DNA of 64,000 bases, from the NCBI GenBank assembly GCA_021234155.1, contig JAJEKV010000062.1:7642425-7706424 (forward strand). The letters are read 5' to 3'. Both the position numbers and the translations under genes were made by a program. This DNA comes from Isoetes taiwanensis. Taxonomy: Eukaryota > Streptophyta > Lycopodiopsida > Isoetales > Isoetaceae. Shown piece after piece: positions 11,673 to 22,780 of this stretch. The notes below the pieces were generated by a model. The model did no database searches and was not told where the DNA came from. It was given only the letters and a program-made list of their open reading frames with translations. Numbering within the stretch: the first letter of the stretch is position 1; every line of letters starts with the position of its first letter.

Positions 11673-11970
11673 ATTCGCACCATGGCTATGGTGCGAAAAT
11701 AAGACTTCGATAATTTATTCTATGTACAATTTCGCACCGTGGCTACGGTGCGAAAATACCCCTTCCATTTTTTATGCTATGTACAATTTCGCACCGTGGC
11801 TACGGTGCAAAAAGACCCCTTTCATTTTTTATGCTATGCACATTTTCGCACCTGGCTACGGTGCGAAAATAGCCCTTCCATATTTTATGATATCCACAAT
11901 TTCGCACCGTAAGTACGGTGTGAAAATACATCCATATTTTATGTTGTACACAATTTCGCACCGTAGCTAC
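11673..11970. repeat. Palindrome cluster 3: six copies in a ~60-bp tandem array
   Basis: Copies or near-copies of the TTTCGCACCGT palindrome lie at about 11673-11700, 11728-11755, 11786-11811, 11844-11868, 11898-11925 and 11953-11970 (half-site). The spacer ccattttttatgctatgtac is repeated with each, giving a period near 60 bases. Mismatches often hit both arms differently. The array fills the gap between two co-oriented genes, upstream of the gene at 10056-11541. Confidence 0.92.
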
Positions 11971-12052
11971 TTTAAGTCTTATATTCCAATGAAAGCAAAT
12001 GTTTGCAATTAATATACAATAGACCTCCAATTAACTATCACTTATATTTATA

Positions 12053-13263
12053 TTACATAGATTCATATACAGATATGACTTTAGGTGGCATGCATGACCC
12101 CAATTTATAGCATTCTTCTCTGCGCTTTTCCACCTTCTGTCCGTCTATCATAAAATGGAAGAAATTTAAGTCTGTCTCAAACTCTAATTGCCGCTGAACA
12201 TCGAATAGAGACCACTCGCTCTCCGCTCTCAGACTTTTGAACATCTGATTATCCTTATGAATGTTCAAGTCTATGACAACGGAATGAGTGCCATCATTGT
12301 CATCTTGTTCTACAAGAATCCAGACGTACTTTCTTCCTTCACAGACATTTCGCCATCTCCTATACTTAAAAGTGACATACAATGTTTGCTTCCGAATGAA
12401 ATATCTGAACCGAACCGTGTCTCGACTTATCTTGCATTCAGTAGATTCAGCTCCATCGTGAAGTCGAGCACTCCAACCTTCAAGAAATAGACTATCTAAA
12501 AAACTATCCACCGACTGTTGAACTGTAAACATCTTCAAGGTCTTCTTAACATTGTCGGCGCTCTTGAATAAGGCAATGAACAGATCAATTCCTAAATTTA
12601 TCTTCACATGCCCGCAGACTCCTCCCTTCTTCTTCGATGCCGTGAACATTTCCTGCGACAACTTACTCCGTGCTAATAAGATAGAAGTGGCATCCAGAGG
12701 CCTGCAGTATAAATCGGACAGGCTGGGCAATGGAAGCTCAATTAGCTTGGATCTTCGTGGAGAATATTCATACCTCCAGAACCATATACCCCTTTCTCTG
12801 AGCTGCACTGGTGTGCTACCTTCGAACAACAAGGAGCCCATATCTTGGTGAAAGCAATGGAATACACTACTTATCGAGTGTGAAGAGACTGTGTTCTCCA
12901 CATCAGATATACACAAACCTGAGAGAATAGGAATGAACTGGATAAGTAACTGAACTAATTTAAATATGGATTGCATAGAAGTACATACTCACAATTTGCT
13001 TCTAACCGTGGGAAAGTTCGTCGCTTGCTTATTTTTTCTTTTGCCATATCTGTTGGAGTGTATACATGCCTTACTTGTACAAATATCTCTTTGCCTGATC
13101 GAAAATCGACCAACAAAGCCTTCCAATGTGCAGAAACATTATTTCTCCTGCATCTTTTGACTCGCCATTCACCTCGCATTGCAAGTTGGAGTGTAACAAA
13201 GCTCCCGGTCGACACCACGAAGCTTTCAAAGTCATTTCCGACTGTGATAGAGCTTATAGCCAT
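12053..13263 (-). CDS. Uncharacterised two-exon element protein, 378 residues
   Basis: Exon 1 is 13263-12993 and exon 2 is 12918-12053. The intron (12919-12992) has a strong donor GTGAGT and a pyrimidine-rich CAG acceptor, and joining them restores one frame (..RLEANCLCISDVENT..). The start is MAISSITVGNDF and the stop falls at the window position where the 3' flank becomes AT-rich. The first 100 residues include a compact beta-rich segment (HWKALLVDFRSGKEIFVQV). The second exon has a basic stretch and RVRFRYF/YVTFKYRRW-like segments, but I cannot assign a family. Intact splice sites and an uninterrupted frame make this the best-preserved gene of the palindrome cluster. Confidence 0.7.
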
Positions 13264-13763
13264 CTAGTCACAGAATTCAAATCAGAATGTGGAGCGGAAT
13301 CAAAATACTAGGAAAGGCTCCGCGATTTTACATTGATCGAAGCTTTCCTGTGGTCGAAACTCCCTTTGGCGCAGGTCGAAGCAGTTCCAGAGCAAATCGA
13401 AGTTCCCTTGGCGCGGGCAATCGATCTTCGTGCAAACTCTGTTGAGGACAACACCCGAGTGGGAATTGAGGGCGGGAGCTAACGGTCATAATTGCCACGT
13501 GTGTAATCTGGCACCCGAAGCTAGAGGCACGGATATTACCGAAGCTACCGGCAGTTGACACCTGGAATGGCGAAACCAAGGTTCGGTAAAAAAACTCTGT
13601 ACAAGCTCGGCTCCCCATTGGCCGCGAGCTTTTTGACGTGGCATCGAGTAAGGGCCCTTATTTGACCTCAAAAAAACTCTAATGAAGATCATCTGAATCT
13701 AATCTCTATAGCTCAAGTTCTAAGCATAGAAACAATTGACATTCTCTCTTTAGTGCTACGTCT
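13264..13763. other. 5' flank of the palindrome-cluster genes
   Basis: No gene is supported here. The stretch is more GC-rich than its surroundings, with repeated tcgaag words (for example gatcgaagc, gtcgaagc, atcgaagt), and may hold the promoter of the minus-strand gene that starts at 13263. I found no terminal inverted repeat that would mark the element edge. Confidence 0.4.
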
Positions 13764-13996
13764 GGGCGTTTGGTCTAGTGGTAACACACTAGTTCCTTAG
13801 TAATGTGGTCTCGAGTTCGAGACCGCCTAGAATCGCACTCGGTACTGTTGAGGGTCAAATCCTAACAGACGCAATGTAAGGTGGTTGGGGGCAGGGCCCA
13901 ACCGAGCAATGTAGTGTGGTGTGTGGTCACATGTCCAGTTGGATGCTGCCTAGTGGCGTGACGTTAAAATACTATCTATCTATCTATCTATCTATC
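13764..13996 (+). mobile_element. tRNA-derived SINE
   Basis: The 5' head is tRNA-like. GGTCTAGTGGTAACAC fits an A box and GAGTTCGAGACC fits a B box, spaced as in a pol III promoter and ending in a stem complement (GACCGCC). A tRNA-unrelated body of about 150 bases follows, then a (CTAT)n tail at 13970-13996. This head, body and simple-repeat tail layout is diagnostic of a SINE and argues against a functional tRNA gene. I could not settle the target-site duplication. Confidence 0.85.
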
Positions 13997-14797
13997 TTCT
14001 TTTTTCTAGATATTATATGCAATGGTTTTTTGGTAAAAAAGAACCTCTCATAAAAATCTTATTTTTCATTAAAACTTTTTTTTTTCCAGCCAATATATTG
14101 TAAAAAGCATTTGCAAATGTAATGGCCAACATATTAAGGTAACGACAATTACAAGTTATAAGATGACATATCCATATTCAACAAGCTATACTCAAACAAA
14201 TGGGATCTAGATTTATAGGAAAGCTTTAAGAAAAACGCGAAACATAAGTTTAGCTTCGTCAACAACTTAGAAAACATATTAGGTTTTATTAGAGGCTTCT
14301 AATTTGCATCAAAACATCAGCCCCTGTCCTTCTAATGCAACAAATGTGGCTTAGTAAATGCTACATTCTACTGGCAATAATAAAGCCACCAAATCTAAGA
14401 ACAAAATGATACGTCATGTTTGTAAATGCTGGAAGCTCTAATATTCCACTTGCATAGGCAATTTAGGCTCAAGTCATCTAATTGCCAAACTTTAAAATTA
14501 GCTAACGTTGAGTTAATGCTAGGAGTTGCACTTGCACACTTTTTGTTGAGATAACTAGATAGTGGAATTTGGACTGCAAGTAATGCAATTCATTCAATAA
14601 GACTCCGTACTTTTAGAATTTTGAAATTAGGCTTCTCTTAGGCTCCATTAAGATTTCAAAATTAGGCCTCTCTTATGCTCTGTTAGATTCTGAATTTAGC
14701 CCTCTTAACCATTTAATGATTCCCAACATTTGACGTGAGATGACCAAAAAGTTGTCCTTAAGTGTGATGTTGCCCAACAGGGATGGATGCGCACAAA
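13997..14797. other. AT-rich stretch without a recognisable gene
   Basis: No frame longer than about 60 codons has recognisable content. A local near-duplication (aaattaggcttctcttaggctc, then aaattaggcctctcttatgctc, about 14627-14682) is the only structure seen. It may be the 3' part of the Mutator-like element whose transposase remnant follows. Confidence 0.4.
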
Positions 14798-15670
14798 TTA
14801 AAATAGCTTAAGTAGCTTCTTTTGCGGCATCACTAACACTTCGCCTTTCAGAAGGTGCCTCTTCATAGGCATTTGATGCGTGACTGCATATGCAGCTTTC
14901 CAAAAGAATATGATGAGTTGTGAGGAGTTGGTCTTCTTCTTCATATTTTCGTGGAGATGTCTTGTGCAAAAGGCATAATCAACAGCGGGAAGCAATCCCT
15001 TCTATCTGTCAAAAATAGATGTTAAGTCTCTTAGAATGTGAATGACTACATTTACAAGATCTTGTACGAACCAAATCTAGTTTGCCTCATTTTATTAGCA
15101 ATGTCAAAAGCTAGTGGACAAAGGTGCCCTAATGCATCTATGGCAATTGCAAAAAAGCAAAACATCAAGGTATTTTCTAATCATGAATGTTCCATCCAAA
15201 TCTATCAAAGGTCTACAATTGTTAAATCCTAGAACACTAGCATTGTATGATAAAAACATAAAAAATCGATCATCTTGTGTTTTTTGTATGCTTGCAATAG
15301 AGGTTGGATTAGCTAGCATCGCGTTTTACATCTACTATTAAGTCTTTGGGCTTGTGTCCAAGATGGTGCTACCATCTTGGAGTAGCCTTGTTGCTATGAA
15401 TCTGAATTCTGCCACAATTATGTTATGTTGTCAATTCTGCCACAATTTATGTTCAAGCATAACATATTCCTTGTCCTTCAGCAACAATAGAAACATGCAC
15501 ATGCCATGGACATTCCTCCTCTTCCTTTGCCATGTATTCCACAGTGTATTGGACCAACTTTCCTTACCTCGAAAATTGAGGCAAATTTGACGCCTCGTTT
15601 CAAAGGTTTCTATGCATGCTCCAATTTCAATCGTCCTAGGAACCTGCTGAAAAAGAAAAGCAGAAAGCAT
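14798..15670 (-). pseudogene. Mutator-like (MULE) transposase remnant
   Basis: On the minus strand, 15319-15104 encodes FLSYNASVLGFNNCRPLIDLDGTF, which is the start of the MULE transposase core with the first catalytic aspartate in DLDGT. Farther on, 14995-14798 encodes YAFCTRHLHENMKKK and FFWKAAYAVT, matching the conserved block after the catalytic core (family pattern: FC-RHL--N-KKK, FWKAA-A). The stretch between them is frameshifted and shortened, so the second aspartate region is missing. The frame at 15670-15431 may be the upstream part of the same protein. It is not functional. Confidence 0.82.
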
Positions 15671-16590
15671 TACTTCAATGCTCTAGGGTGTATTATTTTT
15701 TCTGGGCCCTTGTATCGTGGCACAATTTATAGGATATTCCCTTTCCAAACATCATGTTCGCCTATCTGGAGTCTTTCTGGGGTCAAACTAGCCCCAGTTG
15801 ACCCGATTTAAAAGGGGACTCTAGAAGGCCACACACCATGAGGTAAAATAGTATACTACCATCTGTACAGTATACACCATGTGTCATACTAATATAATGT
15901 AGAACTGCATAACTCAAACATAGCAACATAGCTCAAACATAGCAACAACATTCGAACATGACATGAGCCTGGGGAATCGAACCCCAATTCCAATCCAATG
16001 CTCAGGGCTTACCTGGAATGCCACGAATAGGACGTCTCCGACTACCTTATCTGGAGCTTCACAATTTAGTTCAATTCCTGACATGATACATGCATCACAG
16101 ACCCGCCAGTGATGGCTTCATAGAACTGCAAATTCAACTTGCTCTTGCACAAACGGGCCCCCTAATATTTCCTAGAAAACTATACAATAAAAATTTGATC
16201 CGGGGTGTATGTATGCTCAAAGGTCAGATTCAATGTAGAACAGGAAAAAATAGAGATTGAAAGGAAAGTCAGATTCTTGCAGTCTGTAAAGGCAATAATG
16301 GATGCAAAGACAAAGACATTAGATGTTTTTGTTTGAAGAAGTGTGTCCTGCCCATCTTTGTCGTCTCTGCACAAATCAAAACAGCTTGGCTTTCCGCTAA
16401 CAAAACATAGCATTACAAGCAGTTCTGCTTGACAATTTGCCCATAATCTTGCCTAGAAAGCTTCAAGTCATCGTCAAATTAGAATCCATTTCGTGAGTTG
16501 CTTCGAATTTAGCTACAGAAATATCAAAAGCGGAACTAAGGTTTTTTTAATTCTTTGTTTCTTATTACTAATTTACAGTATTTTCTGTAG
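15671..16590. other. Intergenic stretch with an isolated B-box-like motif
   Basis: GGGGTTCGATTCCCC is present on the minus strand near 15970-15985, a good pol III B box or tRNA T-arm. The matching D-arm is not visible, so I do not call a tRNA. The words tgtacagtatacaccatgtg and repeated aactcaaacatagcaac give the stretch a decayed-repeat look. No coding region is supported. Confidence 0.4.
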
Positions 16591-16830
16591 GTTTCTTTCA
16601 TGGATGATCTTCACGAGCCTGTTCTTCGTGACATTACAAATACTGTTCTTGATAGGGACCTGCAGACCTTCAAGCTTGGTAACTTGAACATCTCAGATGA
16701 CCCTAATGAGACTGTTGCTGACTTTGAGAATGCCTTACTGTCCGAGTTTGGAGAGGAAGCTATTGCAAAATATATTAGGGATGCTGGTGATGAACCTGCC
16801 ATTGTTCCTGTGTCAGATTTTGTCTTGTAA
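16591..16830 (+). CDS. Orphan terminal exon, acidic C-terminus of an unidentified protein
   Basis: A clear acceptor (ttttctgtag, ending at 16590) is followed by an open frame encoding about 79 residues to a TAA at 16828-16830. The peptide (MDDLHEPVLRDITNTVL, then FENALLSEFGEEAIAKYIRD) is acidic and well balanced and has the codon texture of a real protein. I do not recognise it. No matching upstream exon was found, so it is either the last exon of a gene now broken, or a captured fragment. It lies 540 bases upstream of the reductase gene on the same strand and is not part of that protein. Confidence 0.45.
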   Translation, partial: VSFMDDLHEPVLRDITNTVLDRDLQTFKLGNLNISDDPNETVADFENALLSEFGEEAIAKYIRDAGDEPAIVPVSDFVL

Positions 16831-17370
16831 TCCTCAGTATCAAATTTTGATGGAATGAAAAATTGATACTTTTTTACTCTCTATATTTTTGTCTACTGAA
16901 TTATGGAATTGCAACTAAATTTGGAACTGCAAGTAACTTAAAAACTTTAATCACATTTCTGAAAAAGAAAAACAAGCAGAATTAGGGGTAAAAACAACAG
17001 AATTGAACCTAGGTTAACTTTATGTGTGCAGATTAAGAGCAAAAATATGGGGTTTCTATATTGCTCAAACAGGGGATTCTTGTGCAGGAGATTTTGTGTG
17101 CCGAACCAGGGGTTCTTGTGAAGGGGATTTTGTGTTCAAGCAGGCTTCTTGCTCGCATCCACCGGTTTCATGAATGCAAATTCTTGATGGCATCACCGGT
17201 TGAACCAGTAAACCAAATTTGTGGACCCAATCGTCATGCTGTGATATTGGCTGATGCCATGTGGCATCACAGGAATACACCACCGAAGAAAATGTCGACC
17301 CGATTATGATATTGTAGGCCGATATCGGTTCCTGGTAACAGCATTGTGCAGCAGTCCGGCTTGCAGCTCC

Positions 17371-19016
17371 ATGGCCACCAAAGCACCTAGCATCACTCTT
17401 AACAATGGCTATGCCATGCCTGTCATAGGCCTTGGCGTATGGCGGGCAGATCCTGGGGCACTCCATGAGCTCATCTTCCATGCTCTTCGACTGGGCTACC
17501 GCCATTTCGATTGTGCAGGTTTGTCTCCATCCTTTTCCCCAAACACTTTCAAATCTGCAGCCTTGCTAGACAGATAACTTAATGCTTTTATCTGAGATAA
17601 ACCCATTACTGCAGCCGATTATCAAAATGAAAAGGAAGTTGGTAGCGCTTTGGCAGATGCCATTTCCCAGGGTTTGGTAAAGCGCGAGGAGCTTTTTATC
17701 ACTACAAAGGTAGAAACTAAGATCTTTATTGTAAGACAGTGGACTTGTGAAATTGACAAATCCCTCCTGGTTTACAATAATTTATGTATCCTATAATCCA
17801 TATACTAATGGCATGCCGTTTACAGCTATGGAATTCCGACCATGGACATGTTGAAGAAGCATGCAAAGACAGTTTGACAAAGTTGCAGCTAGATTACCTT
17901 GATCTTTACCTTGTACATTTTCCTGTTGCTGTTCGTCATACAGGTAGAATCTTTGCGTATGGAGTGTTGTAATTTTTTCTTGTTTGTAGCATATGCTGAT
18001 GAGTCTTTGACAGGTATTGGGACAACTTCAAGTCCGCTGGATGTTGATGGTATGCTCGATATTGATGTCACAATCTCATTGGAGACTGTGTGGCATAACA
18101 TGGAAAGCTTGGTAGAAAAGGGTCTAGTTCGAAGTATAGGCATCAGGTATTAGCTGATCCAATATCTAGATGTGTGCTTACAAAAGCTCATTAAATGCAC
18201 AAAATACCATGCCTTATATATATCTTCTTCTTCTTCAAAAAAAAAAGAAACTGTTGAAATAACTACGGTAGCAGTTGTTATCTCCTTTTGTGCGTACAGG
18301 CTTTGTAGACAGCGTGAGATTATTAAGCATTCATGGTAATAGTAAGAAGTTTAGCTTAATTGTTTTGACATGGACTCCTTCAAAAGCATATAAAAGGTAG
18401 TTTTGTATATATAGCATATCAAGATTTTGGCATTGAGTTTTGCAGGCTCATTTTTTCATAATCATGTGCTTGTACTTCTACAGTAACTATGACATATATT
18501 TGACACGAGACTGCTTGGCATACTCAAAGATCAAGCCAGCTGTCAATCAGATTGAAACTCATCCTTACTTCCAAAGGGAATCATTAGTAAAGTTCTGTCA
18601 AAAACATGGCGTTACTATTACGGCCCATACCCCTCTTGGTGGTGGTGCAGCTAATGTTAAATTGTTTGGTTCTGTAAATACATTGGATGATCCTGTCCTG
18701 GAGGTATCTTGGTTTTCACTTATAATATTTTCACTTATTATATTATGAACAAAACGAAGTAACGCTGCTCTTTGAAAATTTCCAGGATCTAGCCAAGAAA
18801 TATAACAAGACTCCTGCCCAGATTGCACTTCGATGGGGTATTCAACGCAACACAATCGTCATTCCAAAGTCAAACAAGATTACAAGGTTAGAAGAAAACT
18901 TCAATGTGTTTGACTTCTCTCTATCAGATAAAGACATGGCAACCATAAAATCAATTGAGAGGAAGCTGCGTACTAACCAACCTGCTAAGTTTTGGGGAAT
19001 TGATTTATATGCATGA
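17371..19016 (+). CDS. NADPH-dependent mannose/sorbitol-6-phosphate reductase (aldo-keto reductase)
   Basis: Six exons (17371-17518, 17615-17709, 17826-17943, 18014-18146, 18484-18703, 18786-19016) join in frame to 314 residues, the usual size of plant mannose-6-phosphate and aldose-6-phosphate reductases. All introns are GT-AG. The AKR catalytic tetrad is visible as Asp47 (FDCAAD), Tyr52, Lys81 (FITTKLWN) and His112 (YLVHFP). The signatures [16 protein letters not shown] (completed across the exon 4/5 junction), [24 protein letters not shown] and [10 protein letters not shown] follow the family in order, and the C-terminus ends in FWGIDLYA. The family reduces hexose-6-phosphates in the cytosol to make mannitol or sorbitol phosphate, a storage and osmoprotectant route. 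Which sugar phosphate this enzyme prefers cannot be read from the sequence. No frameshift or missing residue is seen, so it is probably functional. Confidence 0.95.
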
Positions 19017-19849
19017 CAACATGTGAGCGAAGAATGCTATTTGGTATTTAACTATATGAGATTGTTCGTTCTTTTTATCAGCAATCTTGTTTAGTGCTGT
19101 TTGTGGCCCTGGTTTTCTATTTATGTTCTTCATTTCCTTTCAAACCTTAATTTATTGCGTACAAATGTCAAGCCCTGTCGTGCACAACTATGCAAATCAT
19201 GCCTCATGAGTCGTATTTTTATTATGTGCTTTACAGTTGCACCATACAGTTCCTTGGAGGTTTAGGGCAGATTAAAATTTTCAGTCATAGGGAAGCTACT
19301 GTGGTAGAGAACACCAAGTCAAAAATAAAAATTAAATTAAACTTAAGAACTGTAGATGTAATTGGATTTAGAAACGATCTTGAATTAAAGGGATGAGGCA
19401 GTTGGATGATGAAGATATTTGAAGGATGTAAGGAAAATCTCAATATACAATATGTATATTTGTATGCGTATGTTTGCATATGACTGTAAAAATAGCATGT
19501 TCATTGATAGAGCCATGGAATCCAAATGGACATAGGAGCTTAATTCAAATCTTTGCCTAAAAAAAATATGGCACAGCAATATTTGTCCAAGGGGTACTTT
19601 AATAAAGCTTATTGGTGCAGTATCCTTGGAATCTTGTTCCTTCGAGCACTACCACTAAGTTGCTTGGAGTTCTTTTTGGAATGGAATCTTGTTCCTTCGG
19701 GCACTACCACTAGGTTGCTTGGAGTTCTTTTTGGAATGGAGATTTCAGTAGCACAAGGTTGCTTGGAGTTTTTTGGAATGGAGATTTCAGTAGCCCAAGC
19801 ATGGGATCAGGTCATTCTTGGCCTTTAGAGGCATCTATCATGGTGGAGA
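19017..19849. other. 3' flank of the reductase gene
   Basis: The stretch contains the presumed 3' UTR of the reductase, then a tandem duplication near 19620-19795 in which the words ttgcttggagttctttttgg and atggagatttcagtagc are repeated. No other gene is supported. Confidence 0.5.
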
Positions 19850-21130
19850 GGTGCTTCGTTATCCATAGCCAGAAGAGTGCAGGGAGCTAAATATATCCTT
19901 AACAGTACGTATGTGTATGTGCAGGGAGCTAAATATATCCTTAATAGTACGTATGTGTATGCGGTGTCTACATTACTAGCTCCTCCTCAAAAATTTAAAG
20001 AGATTATTGTACTAGTTCGAAACTCTGTGTGGGGTGACCATGAGACAGGTGCAGCTGTAAATATTGCCTAGAACAAATGCATCCGCCCCAGAAAGGAGGG
20101 TGGTCTAGGTATATCTGATCTTAGACTCCATGGTAAAGCTCCCCTTTCCAAGTTCCTCTGGCATGGGCCTTGTACAGTCAGTCATGTGGAATGCACATGT
20201 GGAATGCGTCTGCATGTTCAGTCATTGGAGCACTGCGTTGCTTTTGGCAAACTTGCAGTTAAGCCTCAGTTACCTGGGCTCTCTTCTATCCCCTCAAGCC
20301 ATTCTCGCATGCATCTCCCTTTTTCAAAGGTCTGTTAAATGCCTGGTACACTATGAATCCTTTGGTGGCCGTTAGCCCACTTAATTGCATGCAAACCTCT
20401 CTCTCTTTTTTGTGGCTTCCTCTTGACCATCTTCCATTTGCAGCCTCTCTGCAACCTAGAACACAAGGGAAGTGGTAGGACACTGGTGTTTCTATGCTTG
20501 AGACATGATACTACAATGAACAACTCCTCACTTGGCCAACATTTCATGAAAATATCATCTGGCTGCAGAGGACTTTTATGTGCAACCAGATCTGGAAGCG
20601 AATCTGGAAAACTAATGAAGGCATTTCAGTGGGTAAGGATTGGTTCAGCATTGCTATAGATCCCTAACATCTGCTCCCCCCTTCCCCCATCTTCATATTG
20701 GACATTGATGGTGCAAGAAGAGCATCTCCATCTGCATGTGGAGCTGTATCGGGATAAGAATATCATTCCTAAACACTCGGTGCTTCTTTAGCATATTGTT
20801 CATTAGTCAATCCGAGTGAATGTGAAGGTCCACTCATTTAAGACACGAGTAAGTCCACTCTGCCCTGTATGCAAGGTGTCACCTGAGACTATTGAGCATT
20901 GTTTTGATTTGTGTGACAACTTGCACAGCTCATGGGCATGGATTTAGGCGCATTTTCAATCGCGTCACAACATTCAACAGATTCTCCTTGGTTCGCCACT
21001 TGGACGCTGGCCAAGATTAAAAAATTAGCGTTCCATATCACATGAATGTTGGCCTGTTGGCAGCAGGCCATTTGGAAAAGTCAGTGTCATCTAGTATTTA
21101 AGAATGCTTCCCCTACCCCAGATGGAGTGT
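19850..21130 (+). mobile_element. Degenerate L1-like LINE, 3' end of the reverse-transcriptase ORF
   Basis: Fragments in several frames follow the order of an L1-type ORF2 C-terminus. They are LARRVQGAKYILNSTYVY and PRKEGGLGISDLRLH, then about 20847-20930 encoding CPVCKVSPETIEHCF and DLC, which is the CxxC-H-C zinc-binding domain at the end of plant LINE reverse transcriptases. A 43-base stretch (cagggagctaaatatatcct and onward) is tandemly duplicated at 19879 and 19922. Numerous stops and frameshifts show it is dead, and the catalytic FADD region is not present. Confidence 0.75.
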
Positions 21131-22743
21131 ATTTATATTTATTCCGTACATATTATGTAGCTTATTTATAATAATATATTAATACAAGATATTGTGGTCT
21201 TTAATTTGTATCTGATATCTTTGAGTCGTATGTGGAATGATGGTTTATTTAGGTAAGTTCATGCTAATGAACTTCTTCAAAAATCTAAAATGATCTATAT
21301 AGGATTCGTTATTTAATTGAAATATCTTTCTAGAAATAGGCTCTTTCATTGAAATAGGCTCTTTTTTCTAATCTAATTCAACTCGAAGATATGTAAAGTA
21401 CCATATTAATGATATGGCTTAGGATAGCAAAGTCGAGCTTATTCTACTATTATGCACAAATTTGGACAAAATGGCATTTAAGGGCTGAAGTTCTTATAGA
21501 GCACTCTGTTATGTGTGTATGAACGCGGGAGTAGATGGTTTACAATTGGAACAATGGAATACGCATGCTAACGGATGAACATTAGCTACCATTATTTATT
21601 GTGGCAGAAAAACTATGGAACAAATGCCTCATGACTATGGCACAAAAGCTGATTTTGGGATATGGCACTACTCCTAATCAGTTGATTCTGCAAACTAAGT
21701 CTTGTTTGGTGTTCAAGGCCTCTGGTCGTCTAATGTAATAGGAATGGGTACTGTCTATGGTCCTAGGGACGAGTTTGTGCGGCATCAAGAAAAATGCTCA
21801 TTTGAGATCATTTTGATTAAAACACGTGGCAATTTAGAGATTAACAACAAAACACTTACCATTTAATACACATTTTTTAAAATAAATAAGGCAAAAAATT
21901 ATTAGAAACCATAACTCTGACGTTACTGGGATAAAACTTTCAATTTAATGGTTAATACAGGAGCGTAGATCAACTTGTCGTAATTAAAACAAAATGCTAA
22001 TTTTAAGGTATTGTGCTAAAGCCCCAAGATTTTATTTTGTTATTGATAAATTTTAATTGGCTGGTATATACGTATCTATAAGGCTAAGGATGGGGAAACC
22101 GATCGAATGTTTGCTAAAATATACGACAATTCCTATATTGGTGTTGGATTTTTATCAACAACACCATTAGGGATTAGGGTATGAATTAGTAAAACATTCT
22201 CATAACCTTCGATAAGAGTACAACGCACACTTTTCGACACCGCGTGACCAAGGCCAACAGCGACATTAAGTGAGGGCTATACTTGTCAACGAAGGCTTAA
22301 AAGTAAGCTTTTGTAGTAACCTTTTGGTTGCTAGACTGCTAAAATGTATATGCAATAGGGTATGCTTCCATATGATAATCGGTACCTAGGACCTCCATTA
22401 CATAGAGATCTTCTTTGTGTCCATTAAAAGAGAAAATATTACTATTCACAATTCGCAATTTCAGAATTAAAAAAAGGAAATATTTAGACATTAACAAAAA
22501 TCTCCCTATAAGGTTATTTATCATTTAATAAACATTTCGTGGCATATGTTAGGCAAAAAATGAATATCGGTCGTATTAAGACGATAATTACAAATATTTA
22601 AACCATCTACCATTTAATACATTTGGCAGCATCACTGTATTCATTCTAAAATTATAATTCTGACCTTGGTGAGATTTGAAGCAAGGTACGACTAGAAGCC
22701 AAATGAAGAATAAATGCTGCCTCTCACAATTCGTGGCCAACTC

Positions 22744-22780
22744 ATATATAGCCAACTCATTCCATGAGTTGGCTATATAT
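22744..22780. repeat. Perfect 17-bp hairpin with 3-base loop
   Basis: The arm atatatagccaactcat (22744-22760) is followed by tcc and then its exact reverse complement (22764-22780). A shorter partial copy (gtggccaactcatatatagc) lies just upstream. This may be the fused ends of a small foldback element. There is no adjacent U-run or gene to make it a terminator. Confidence 0.85.

Noticed and set aside
7880-11970. Palindromic arrays resembling CRISPR repeats
   Set aside because: Spacers are themselves repeated or absent, the genome is eukaryotic, and there are no cas genes.
6541-13756. CACTA transposon ends (CACTACTAAC at 6541, TTTAGTG near 13750) enclosing the H3 cluster
   Set aside because: The two ends are not inverted copies of each other beyond CACTA, and no target duplication is visible, so the element edges remain unknown.
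13764-13836. Functional tRNA gene
   Set aside because: A and B boxes are present, but the acceptor stem does not close and a SINE body with a CTAT tail follows directly.
15960-15990. tRNA T-arm or B box on the minus strand
   Set aside because: Only the T-arm-like motif is convincing and no D-arm or acceptor stem pairs with it.
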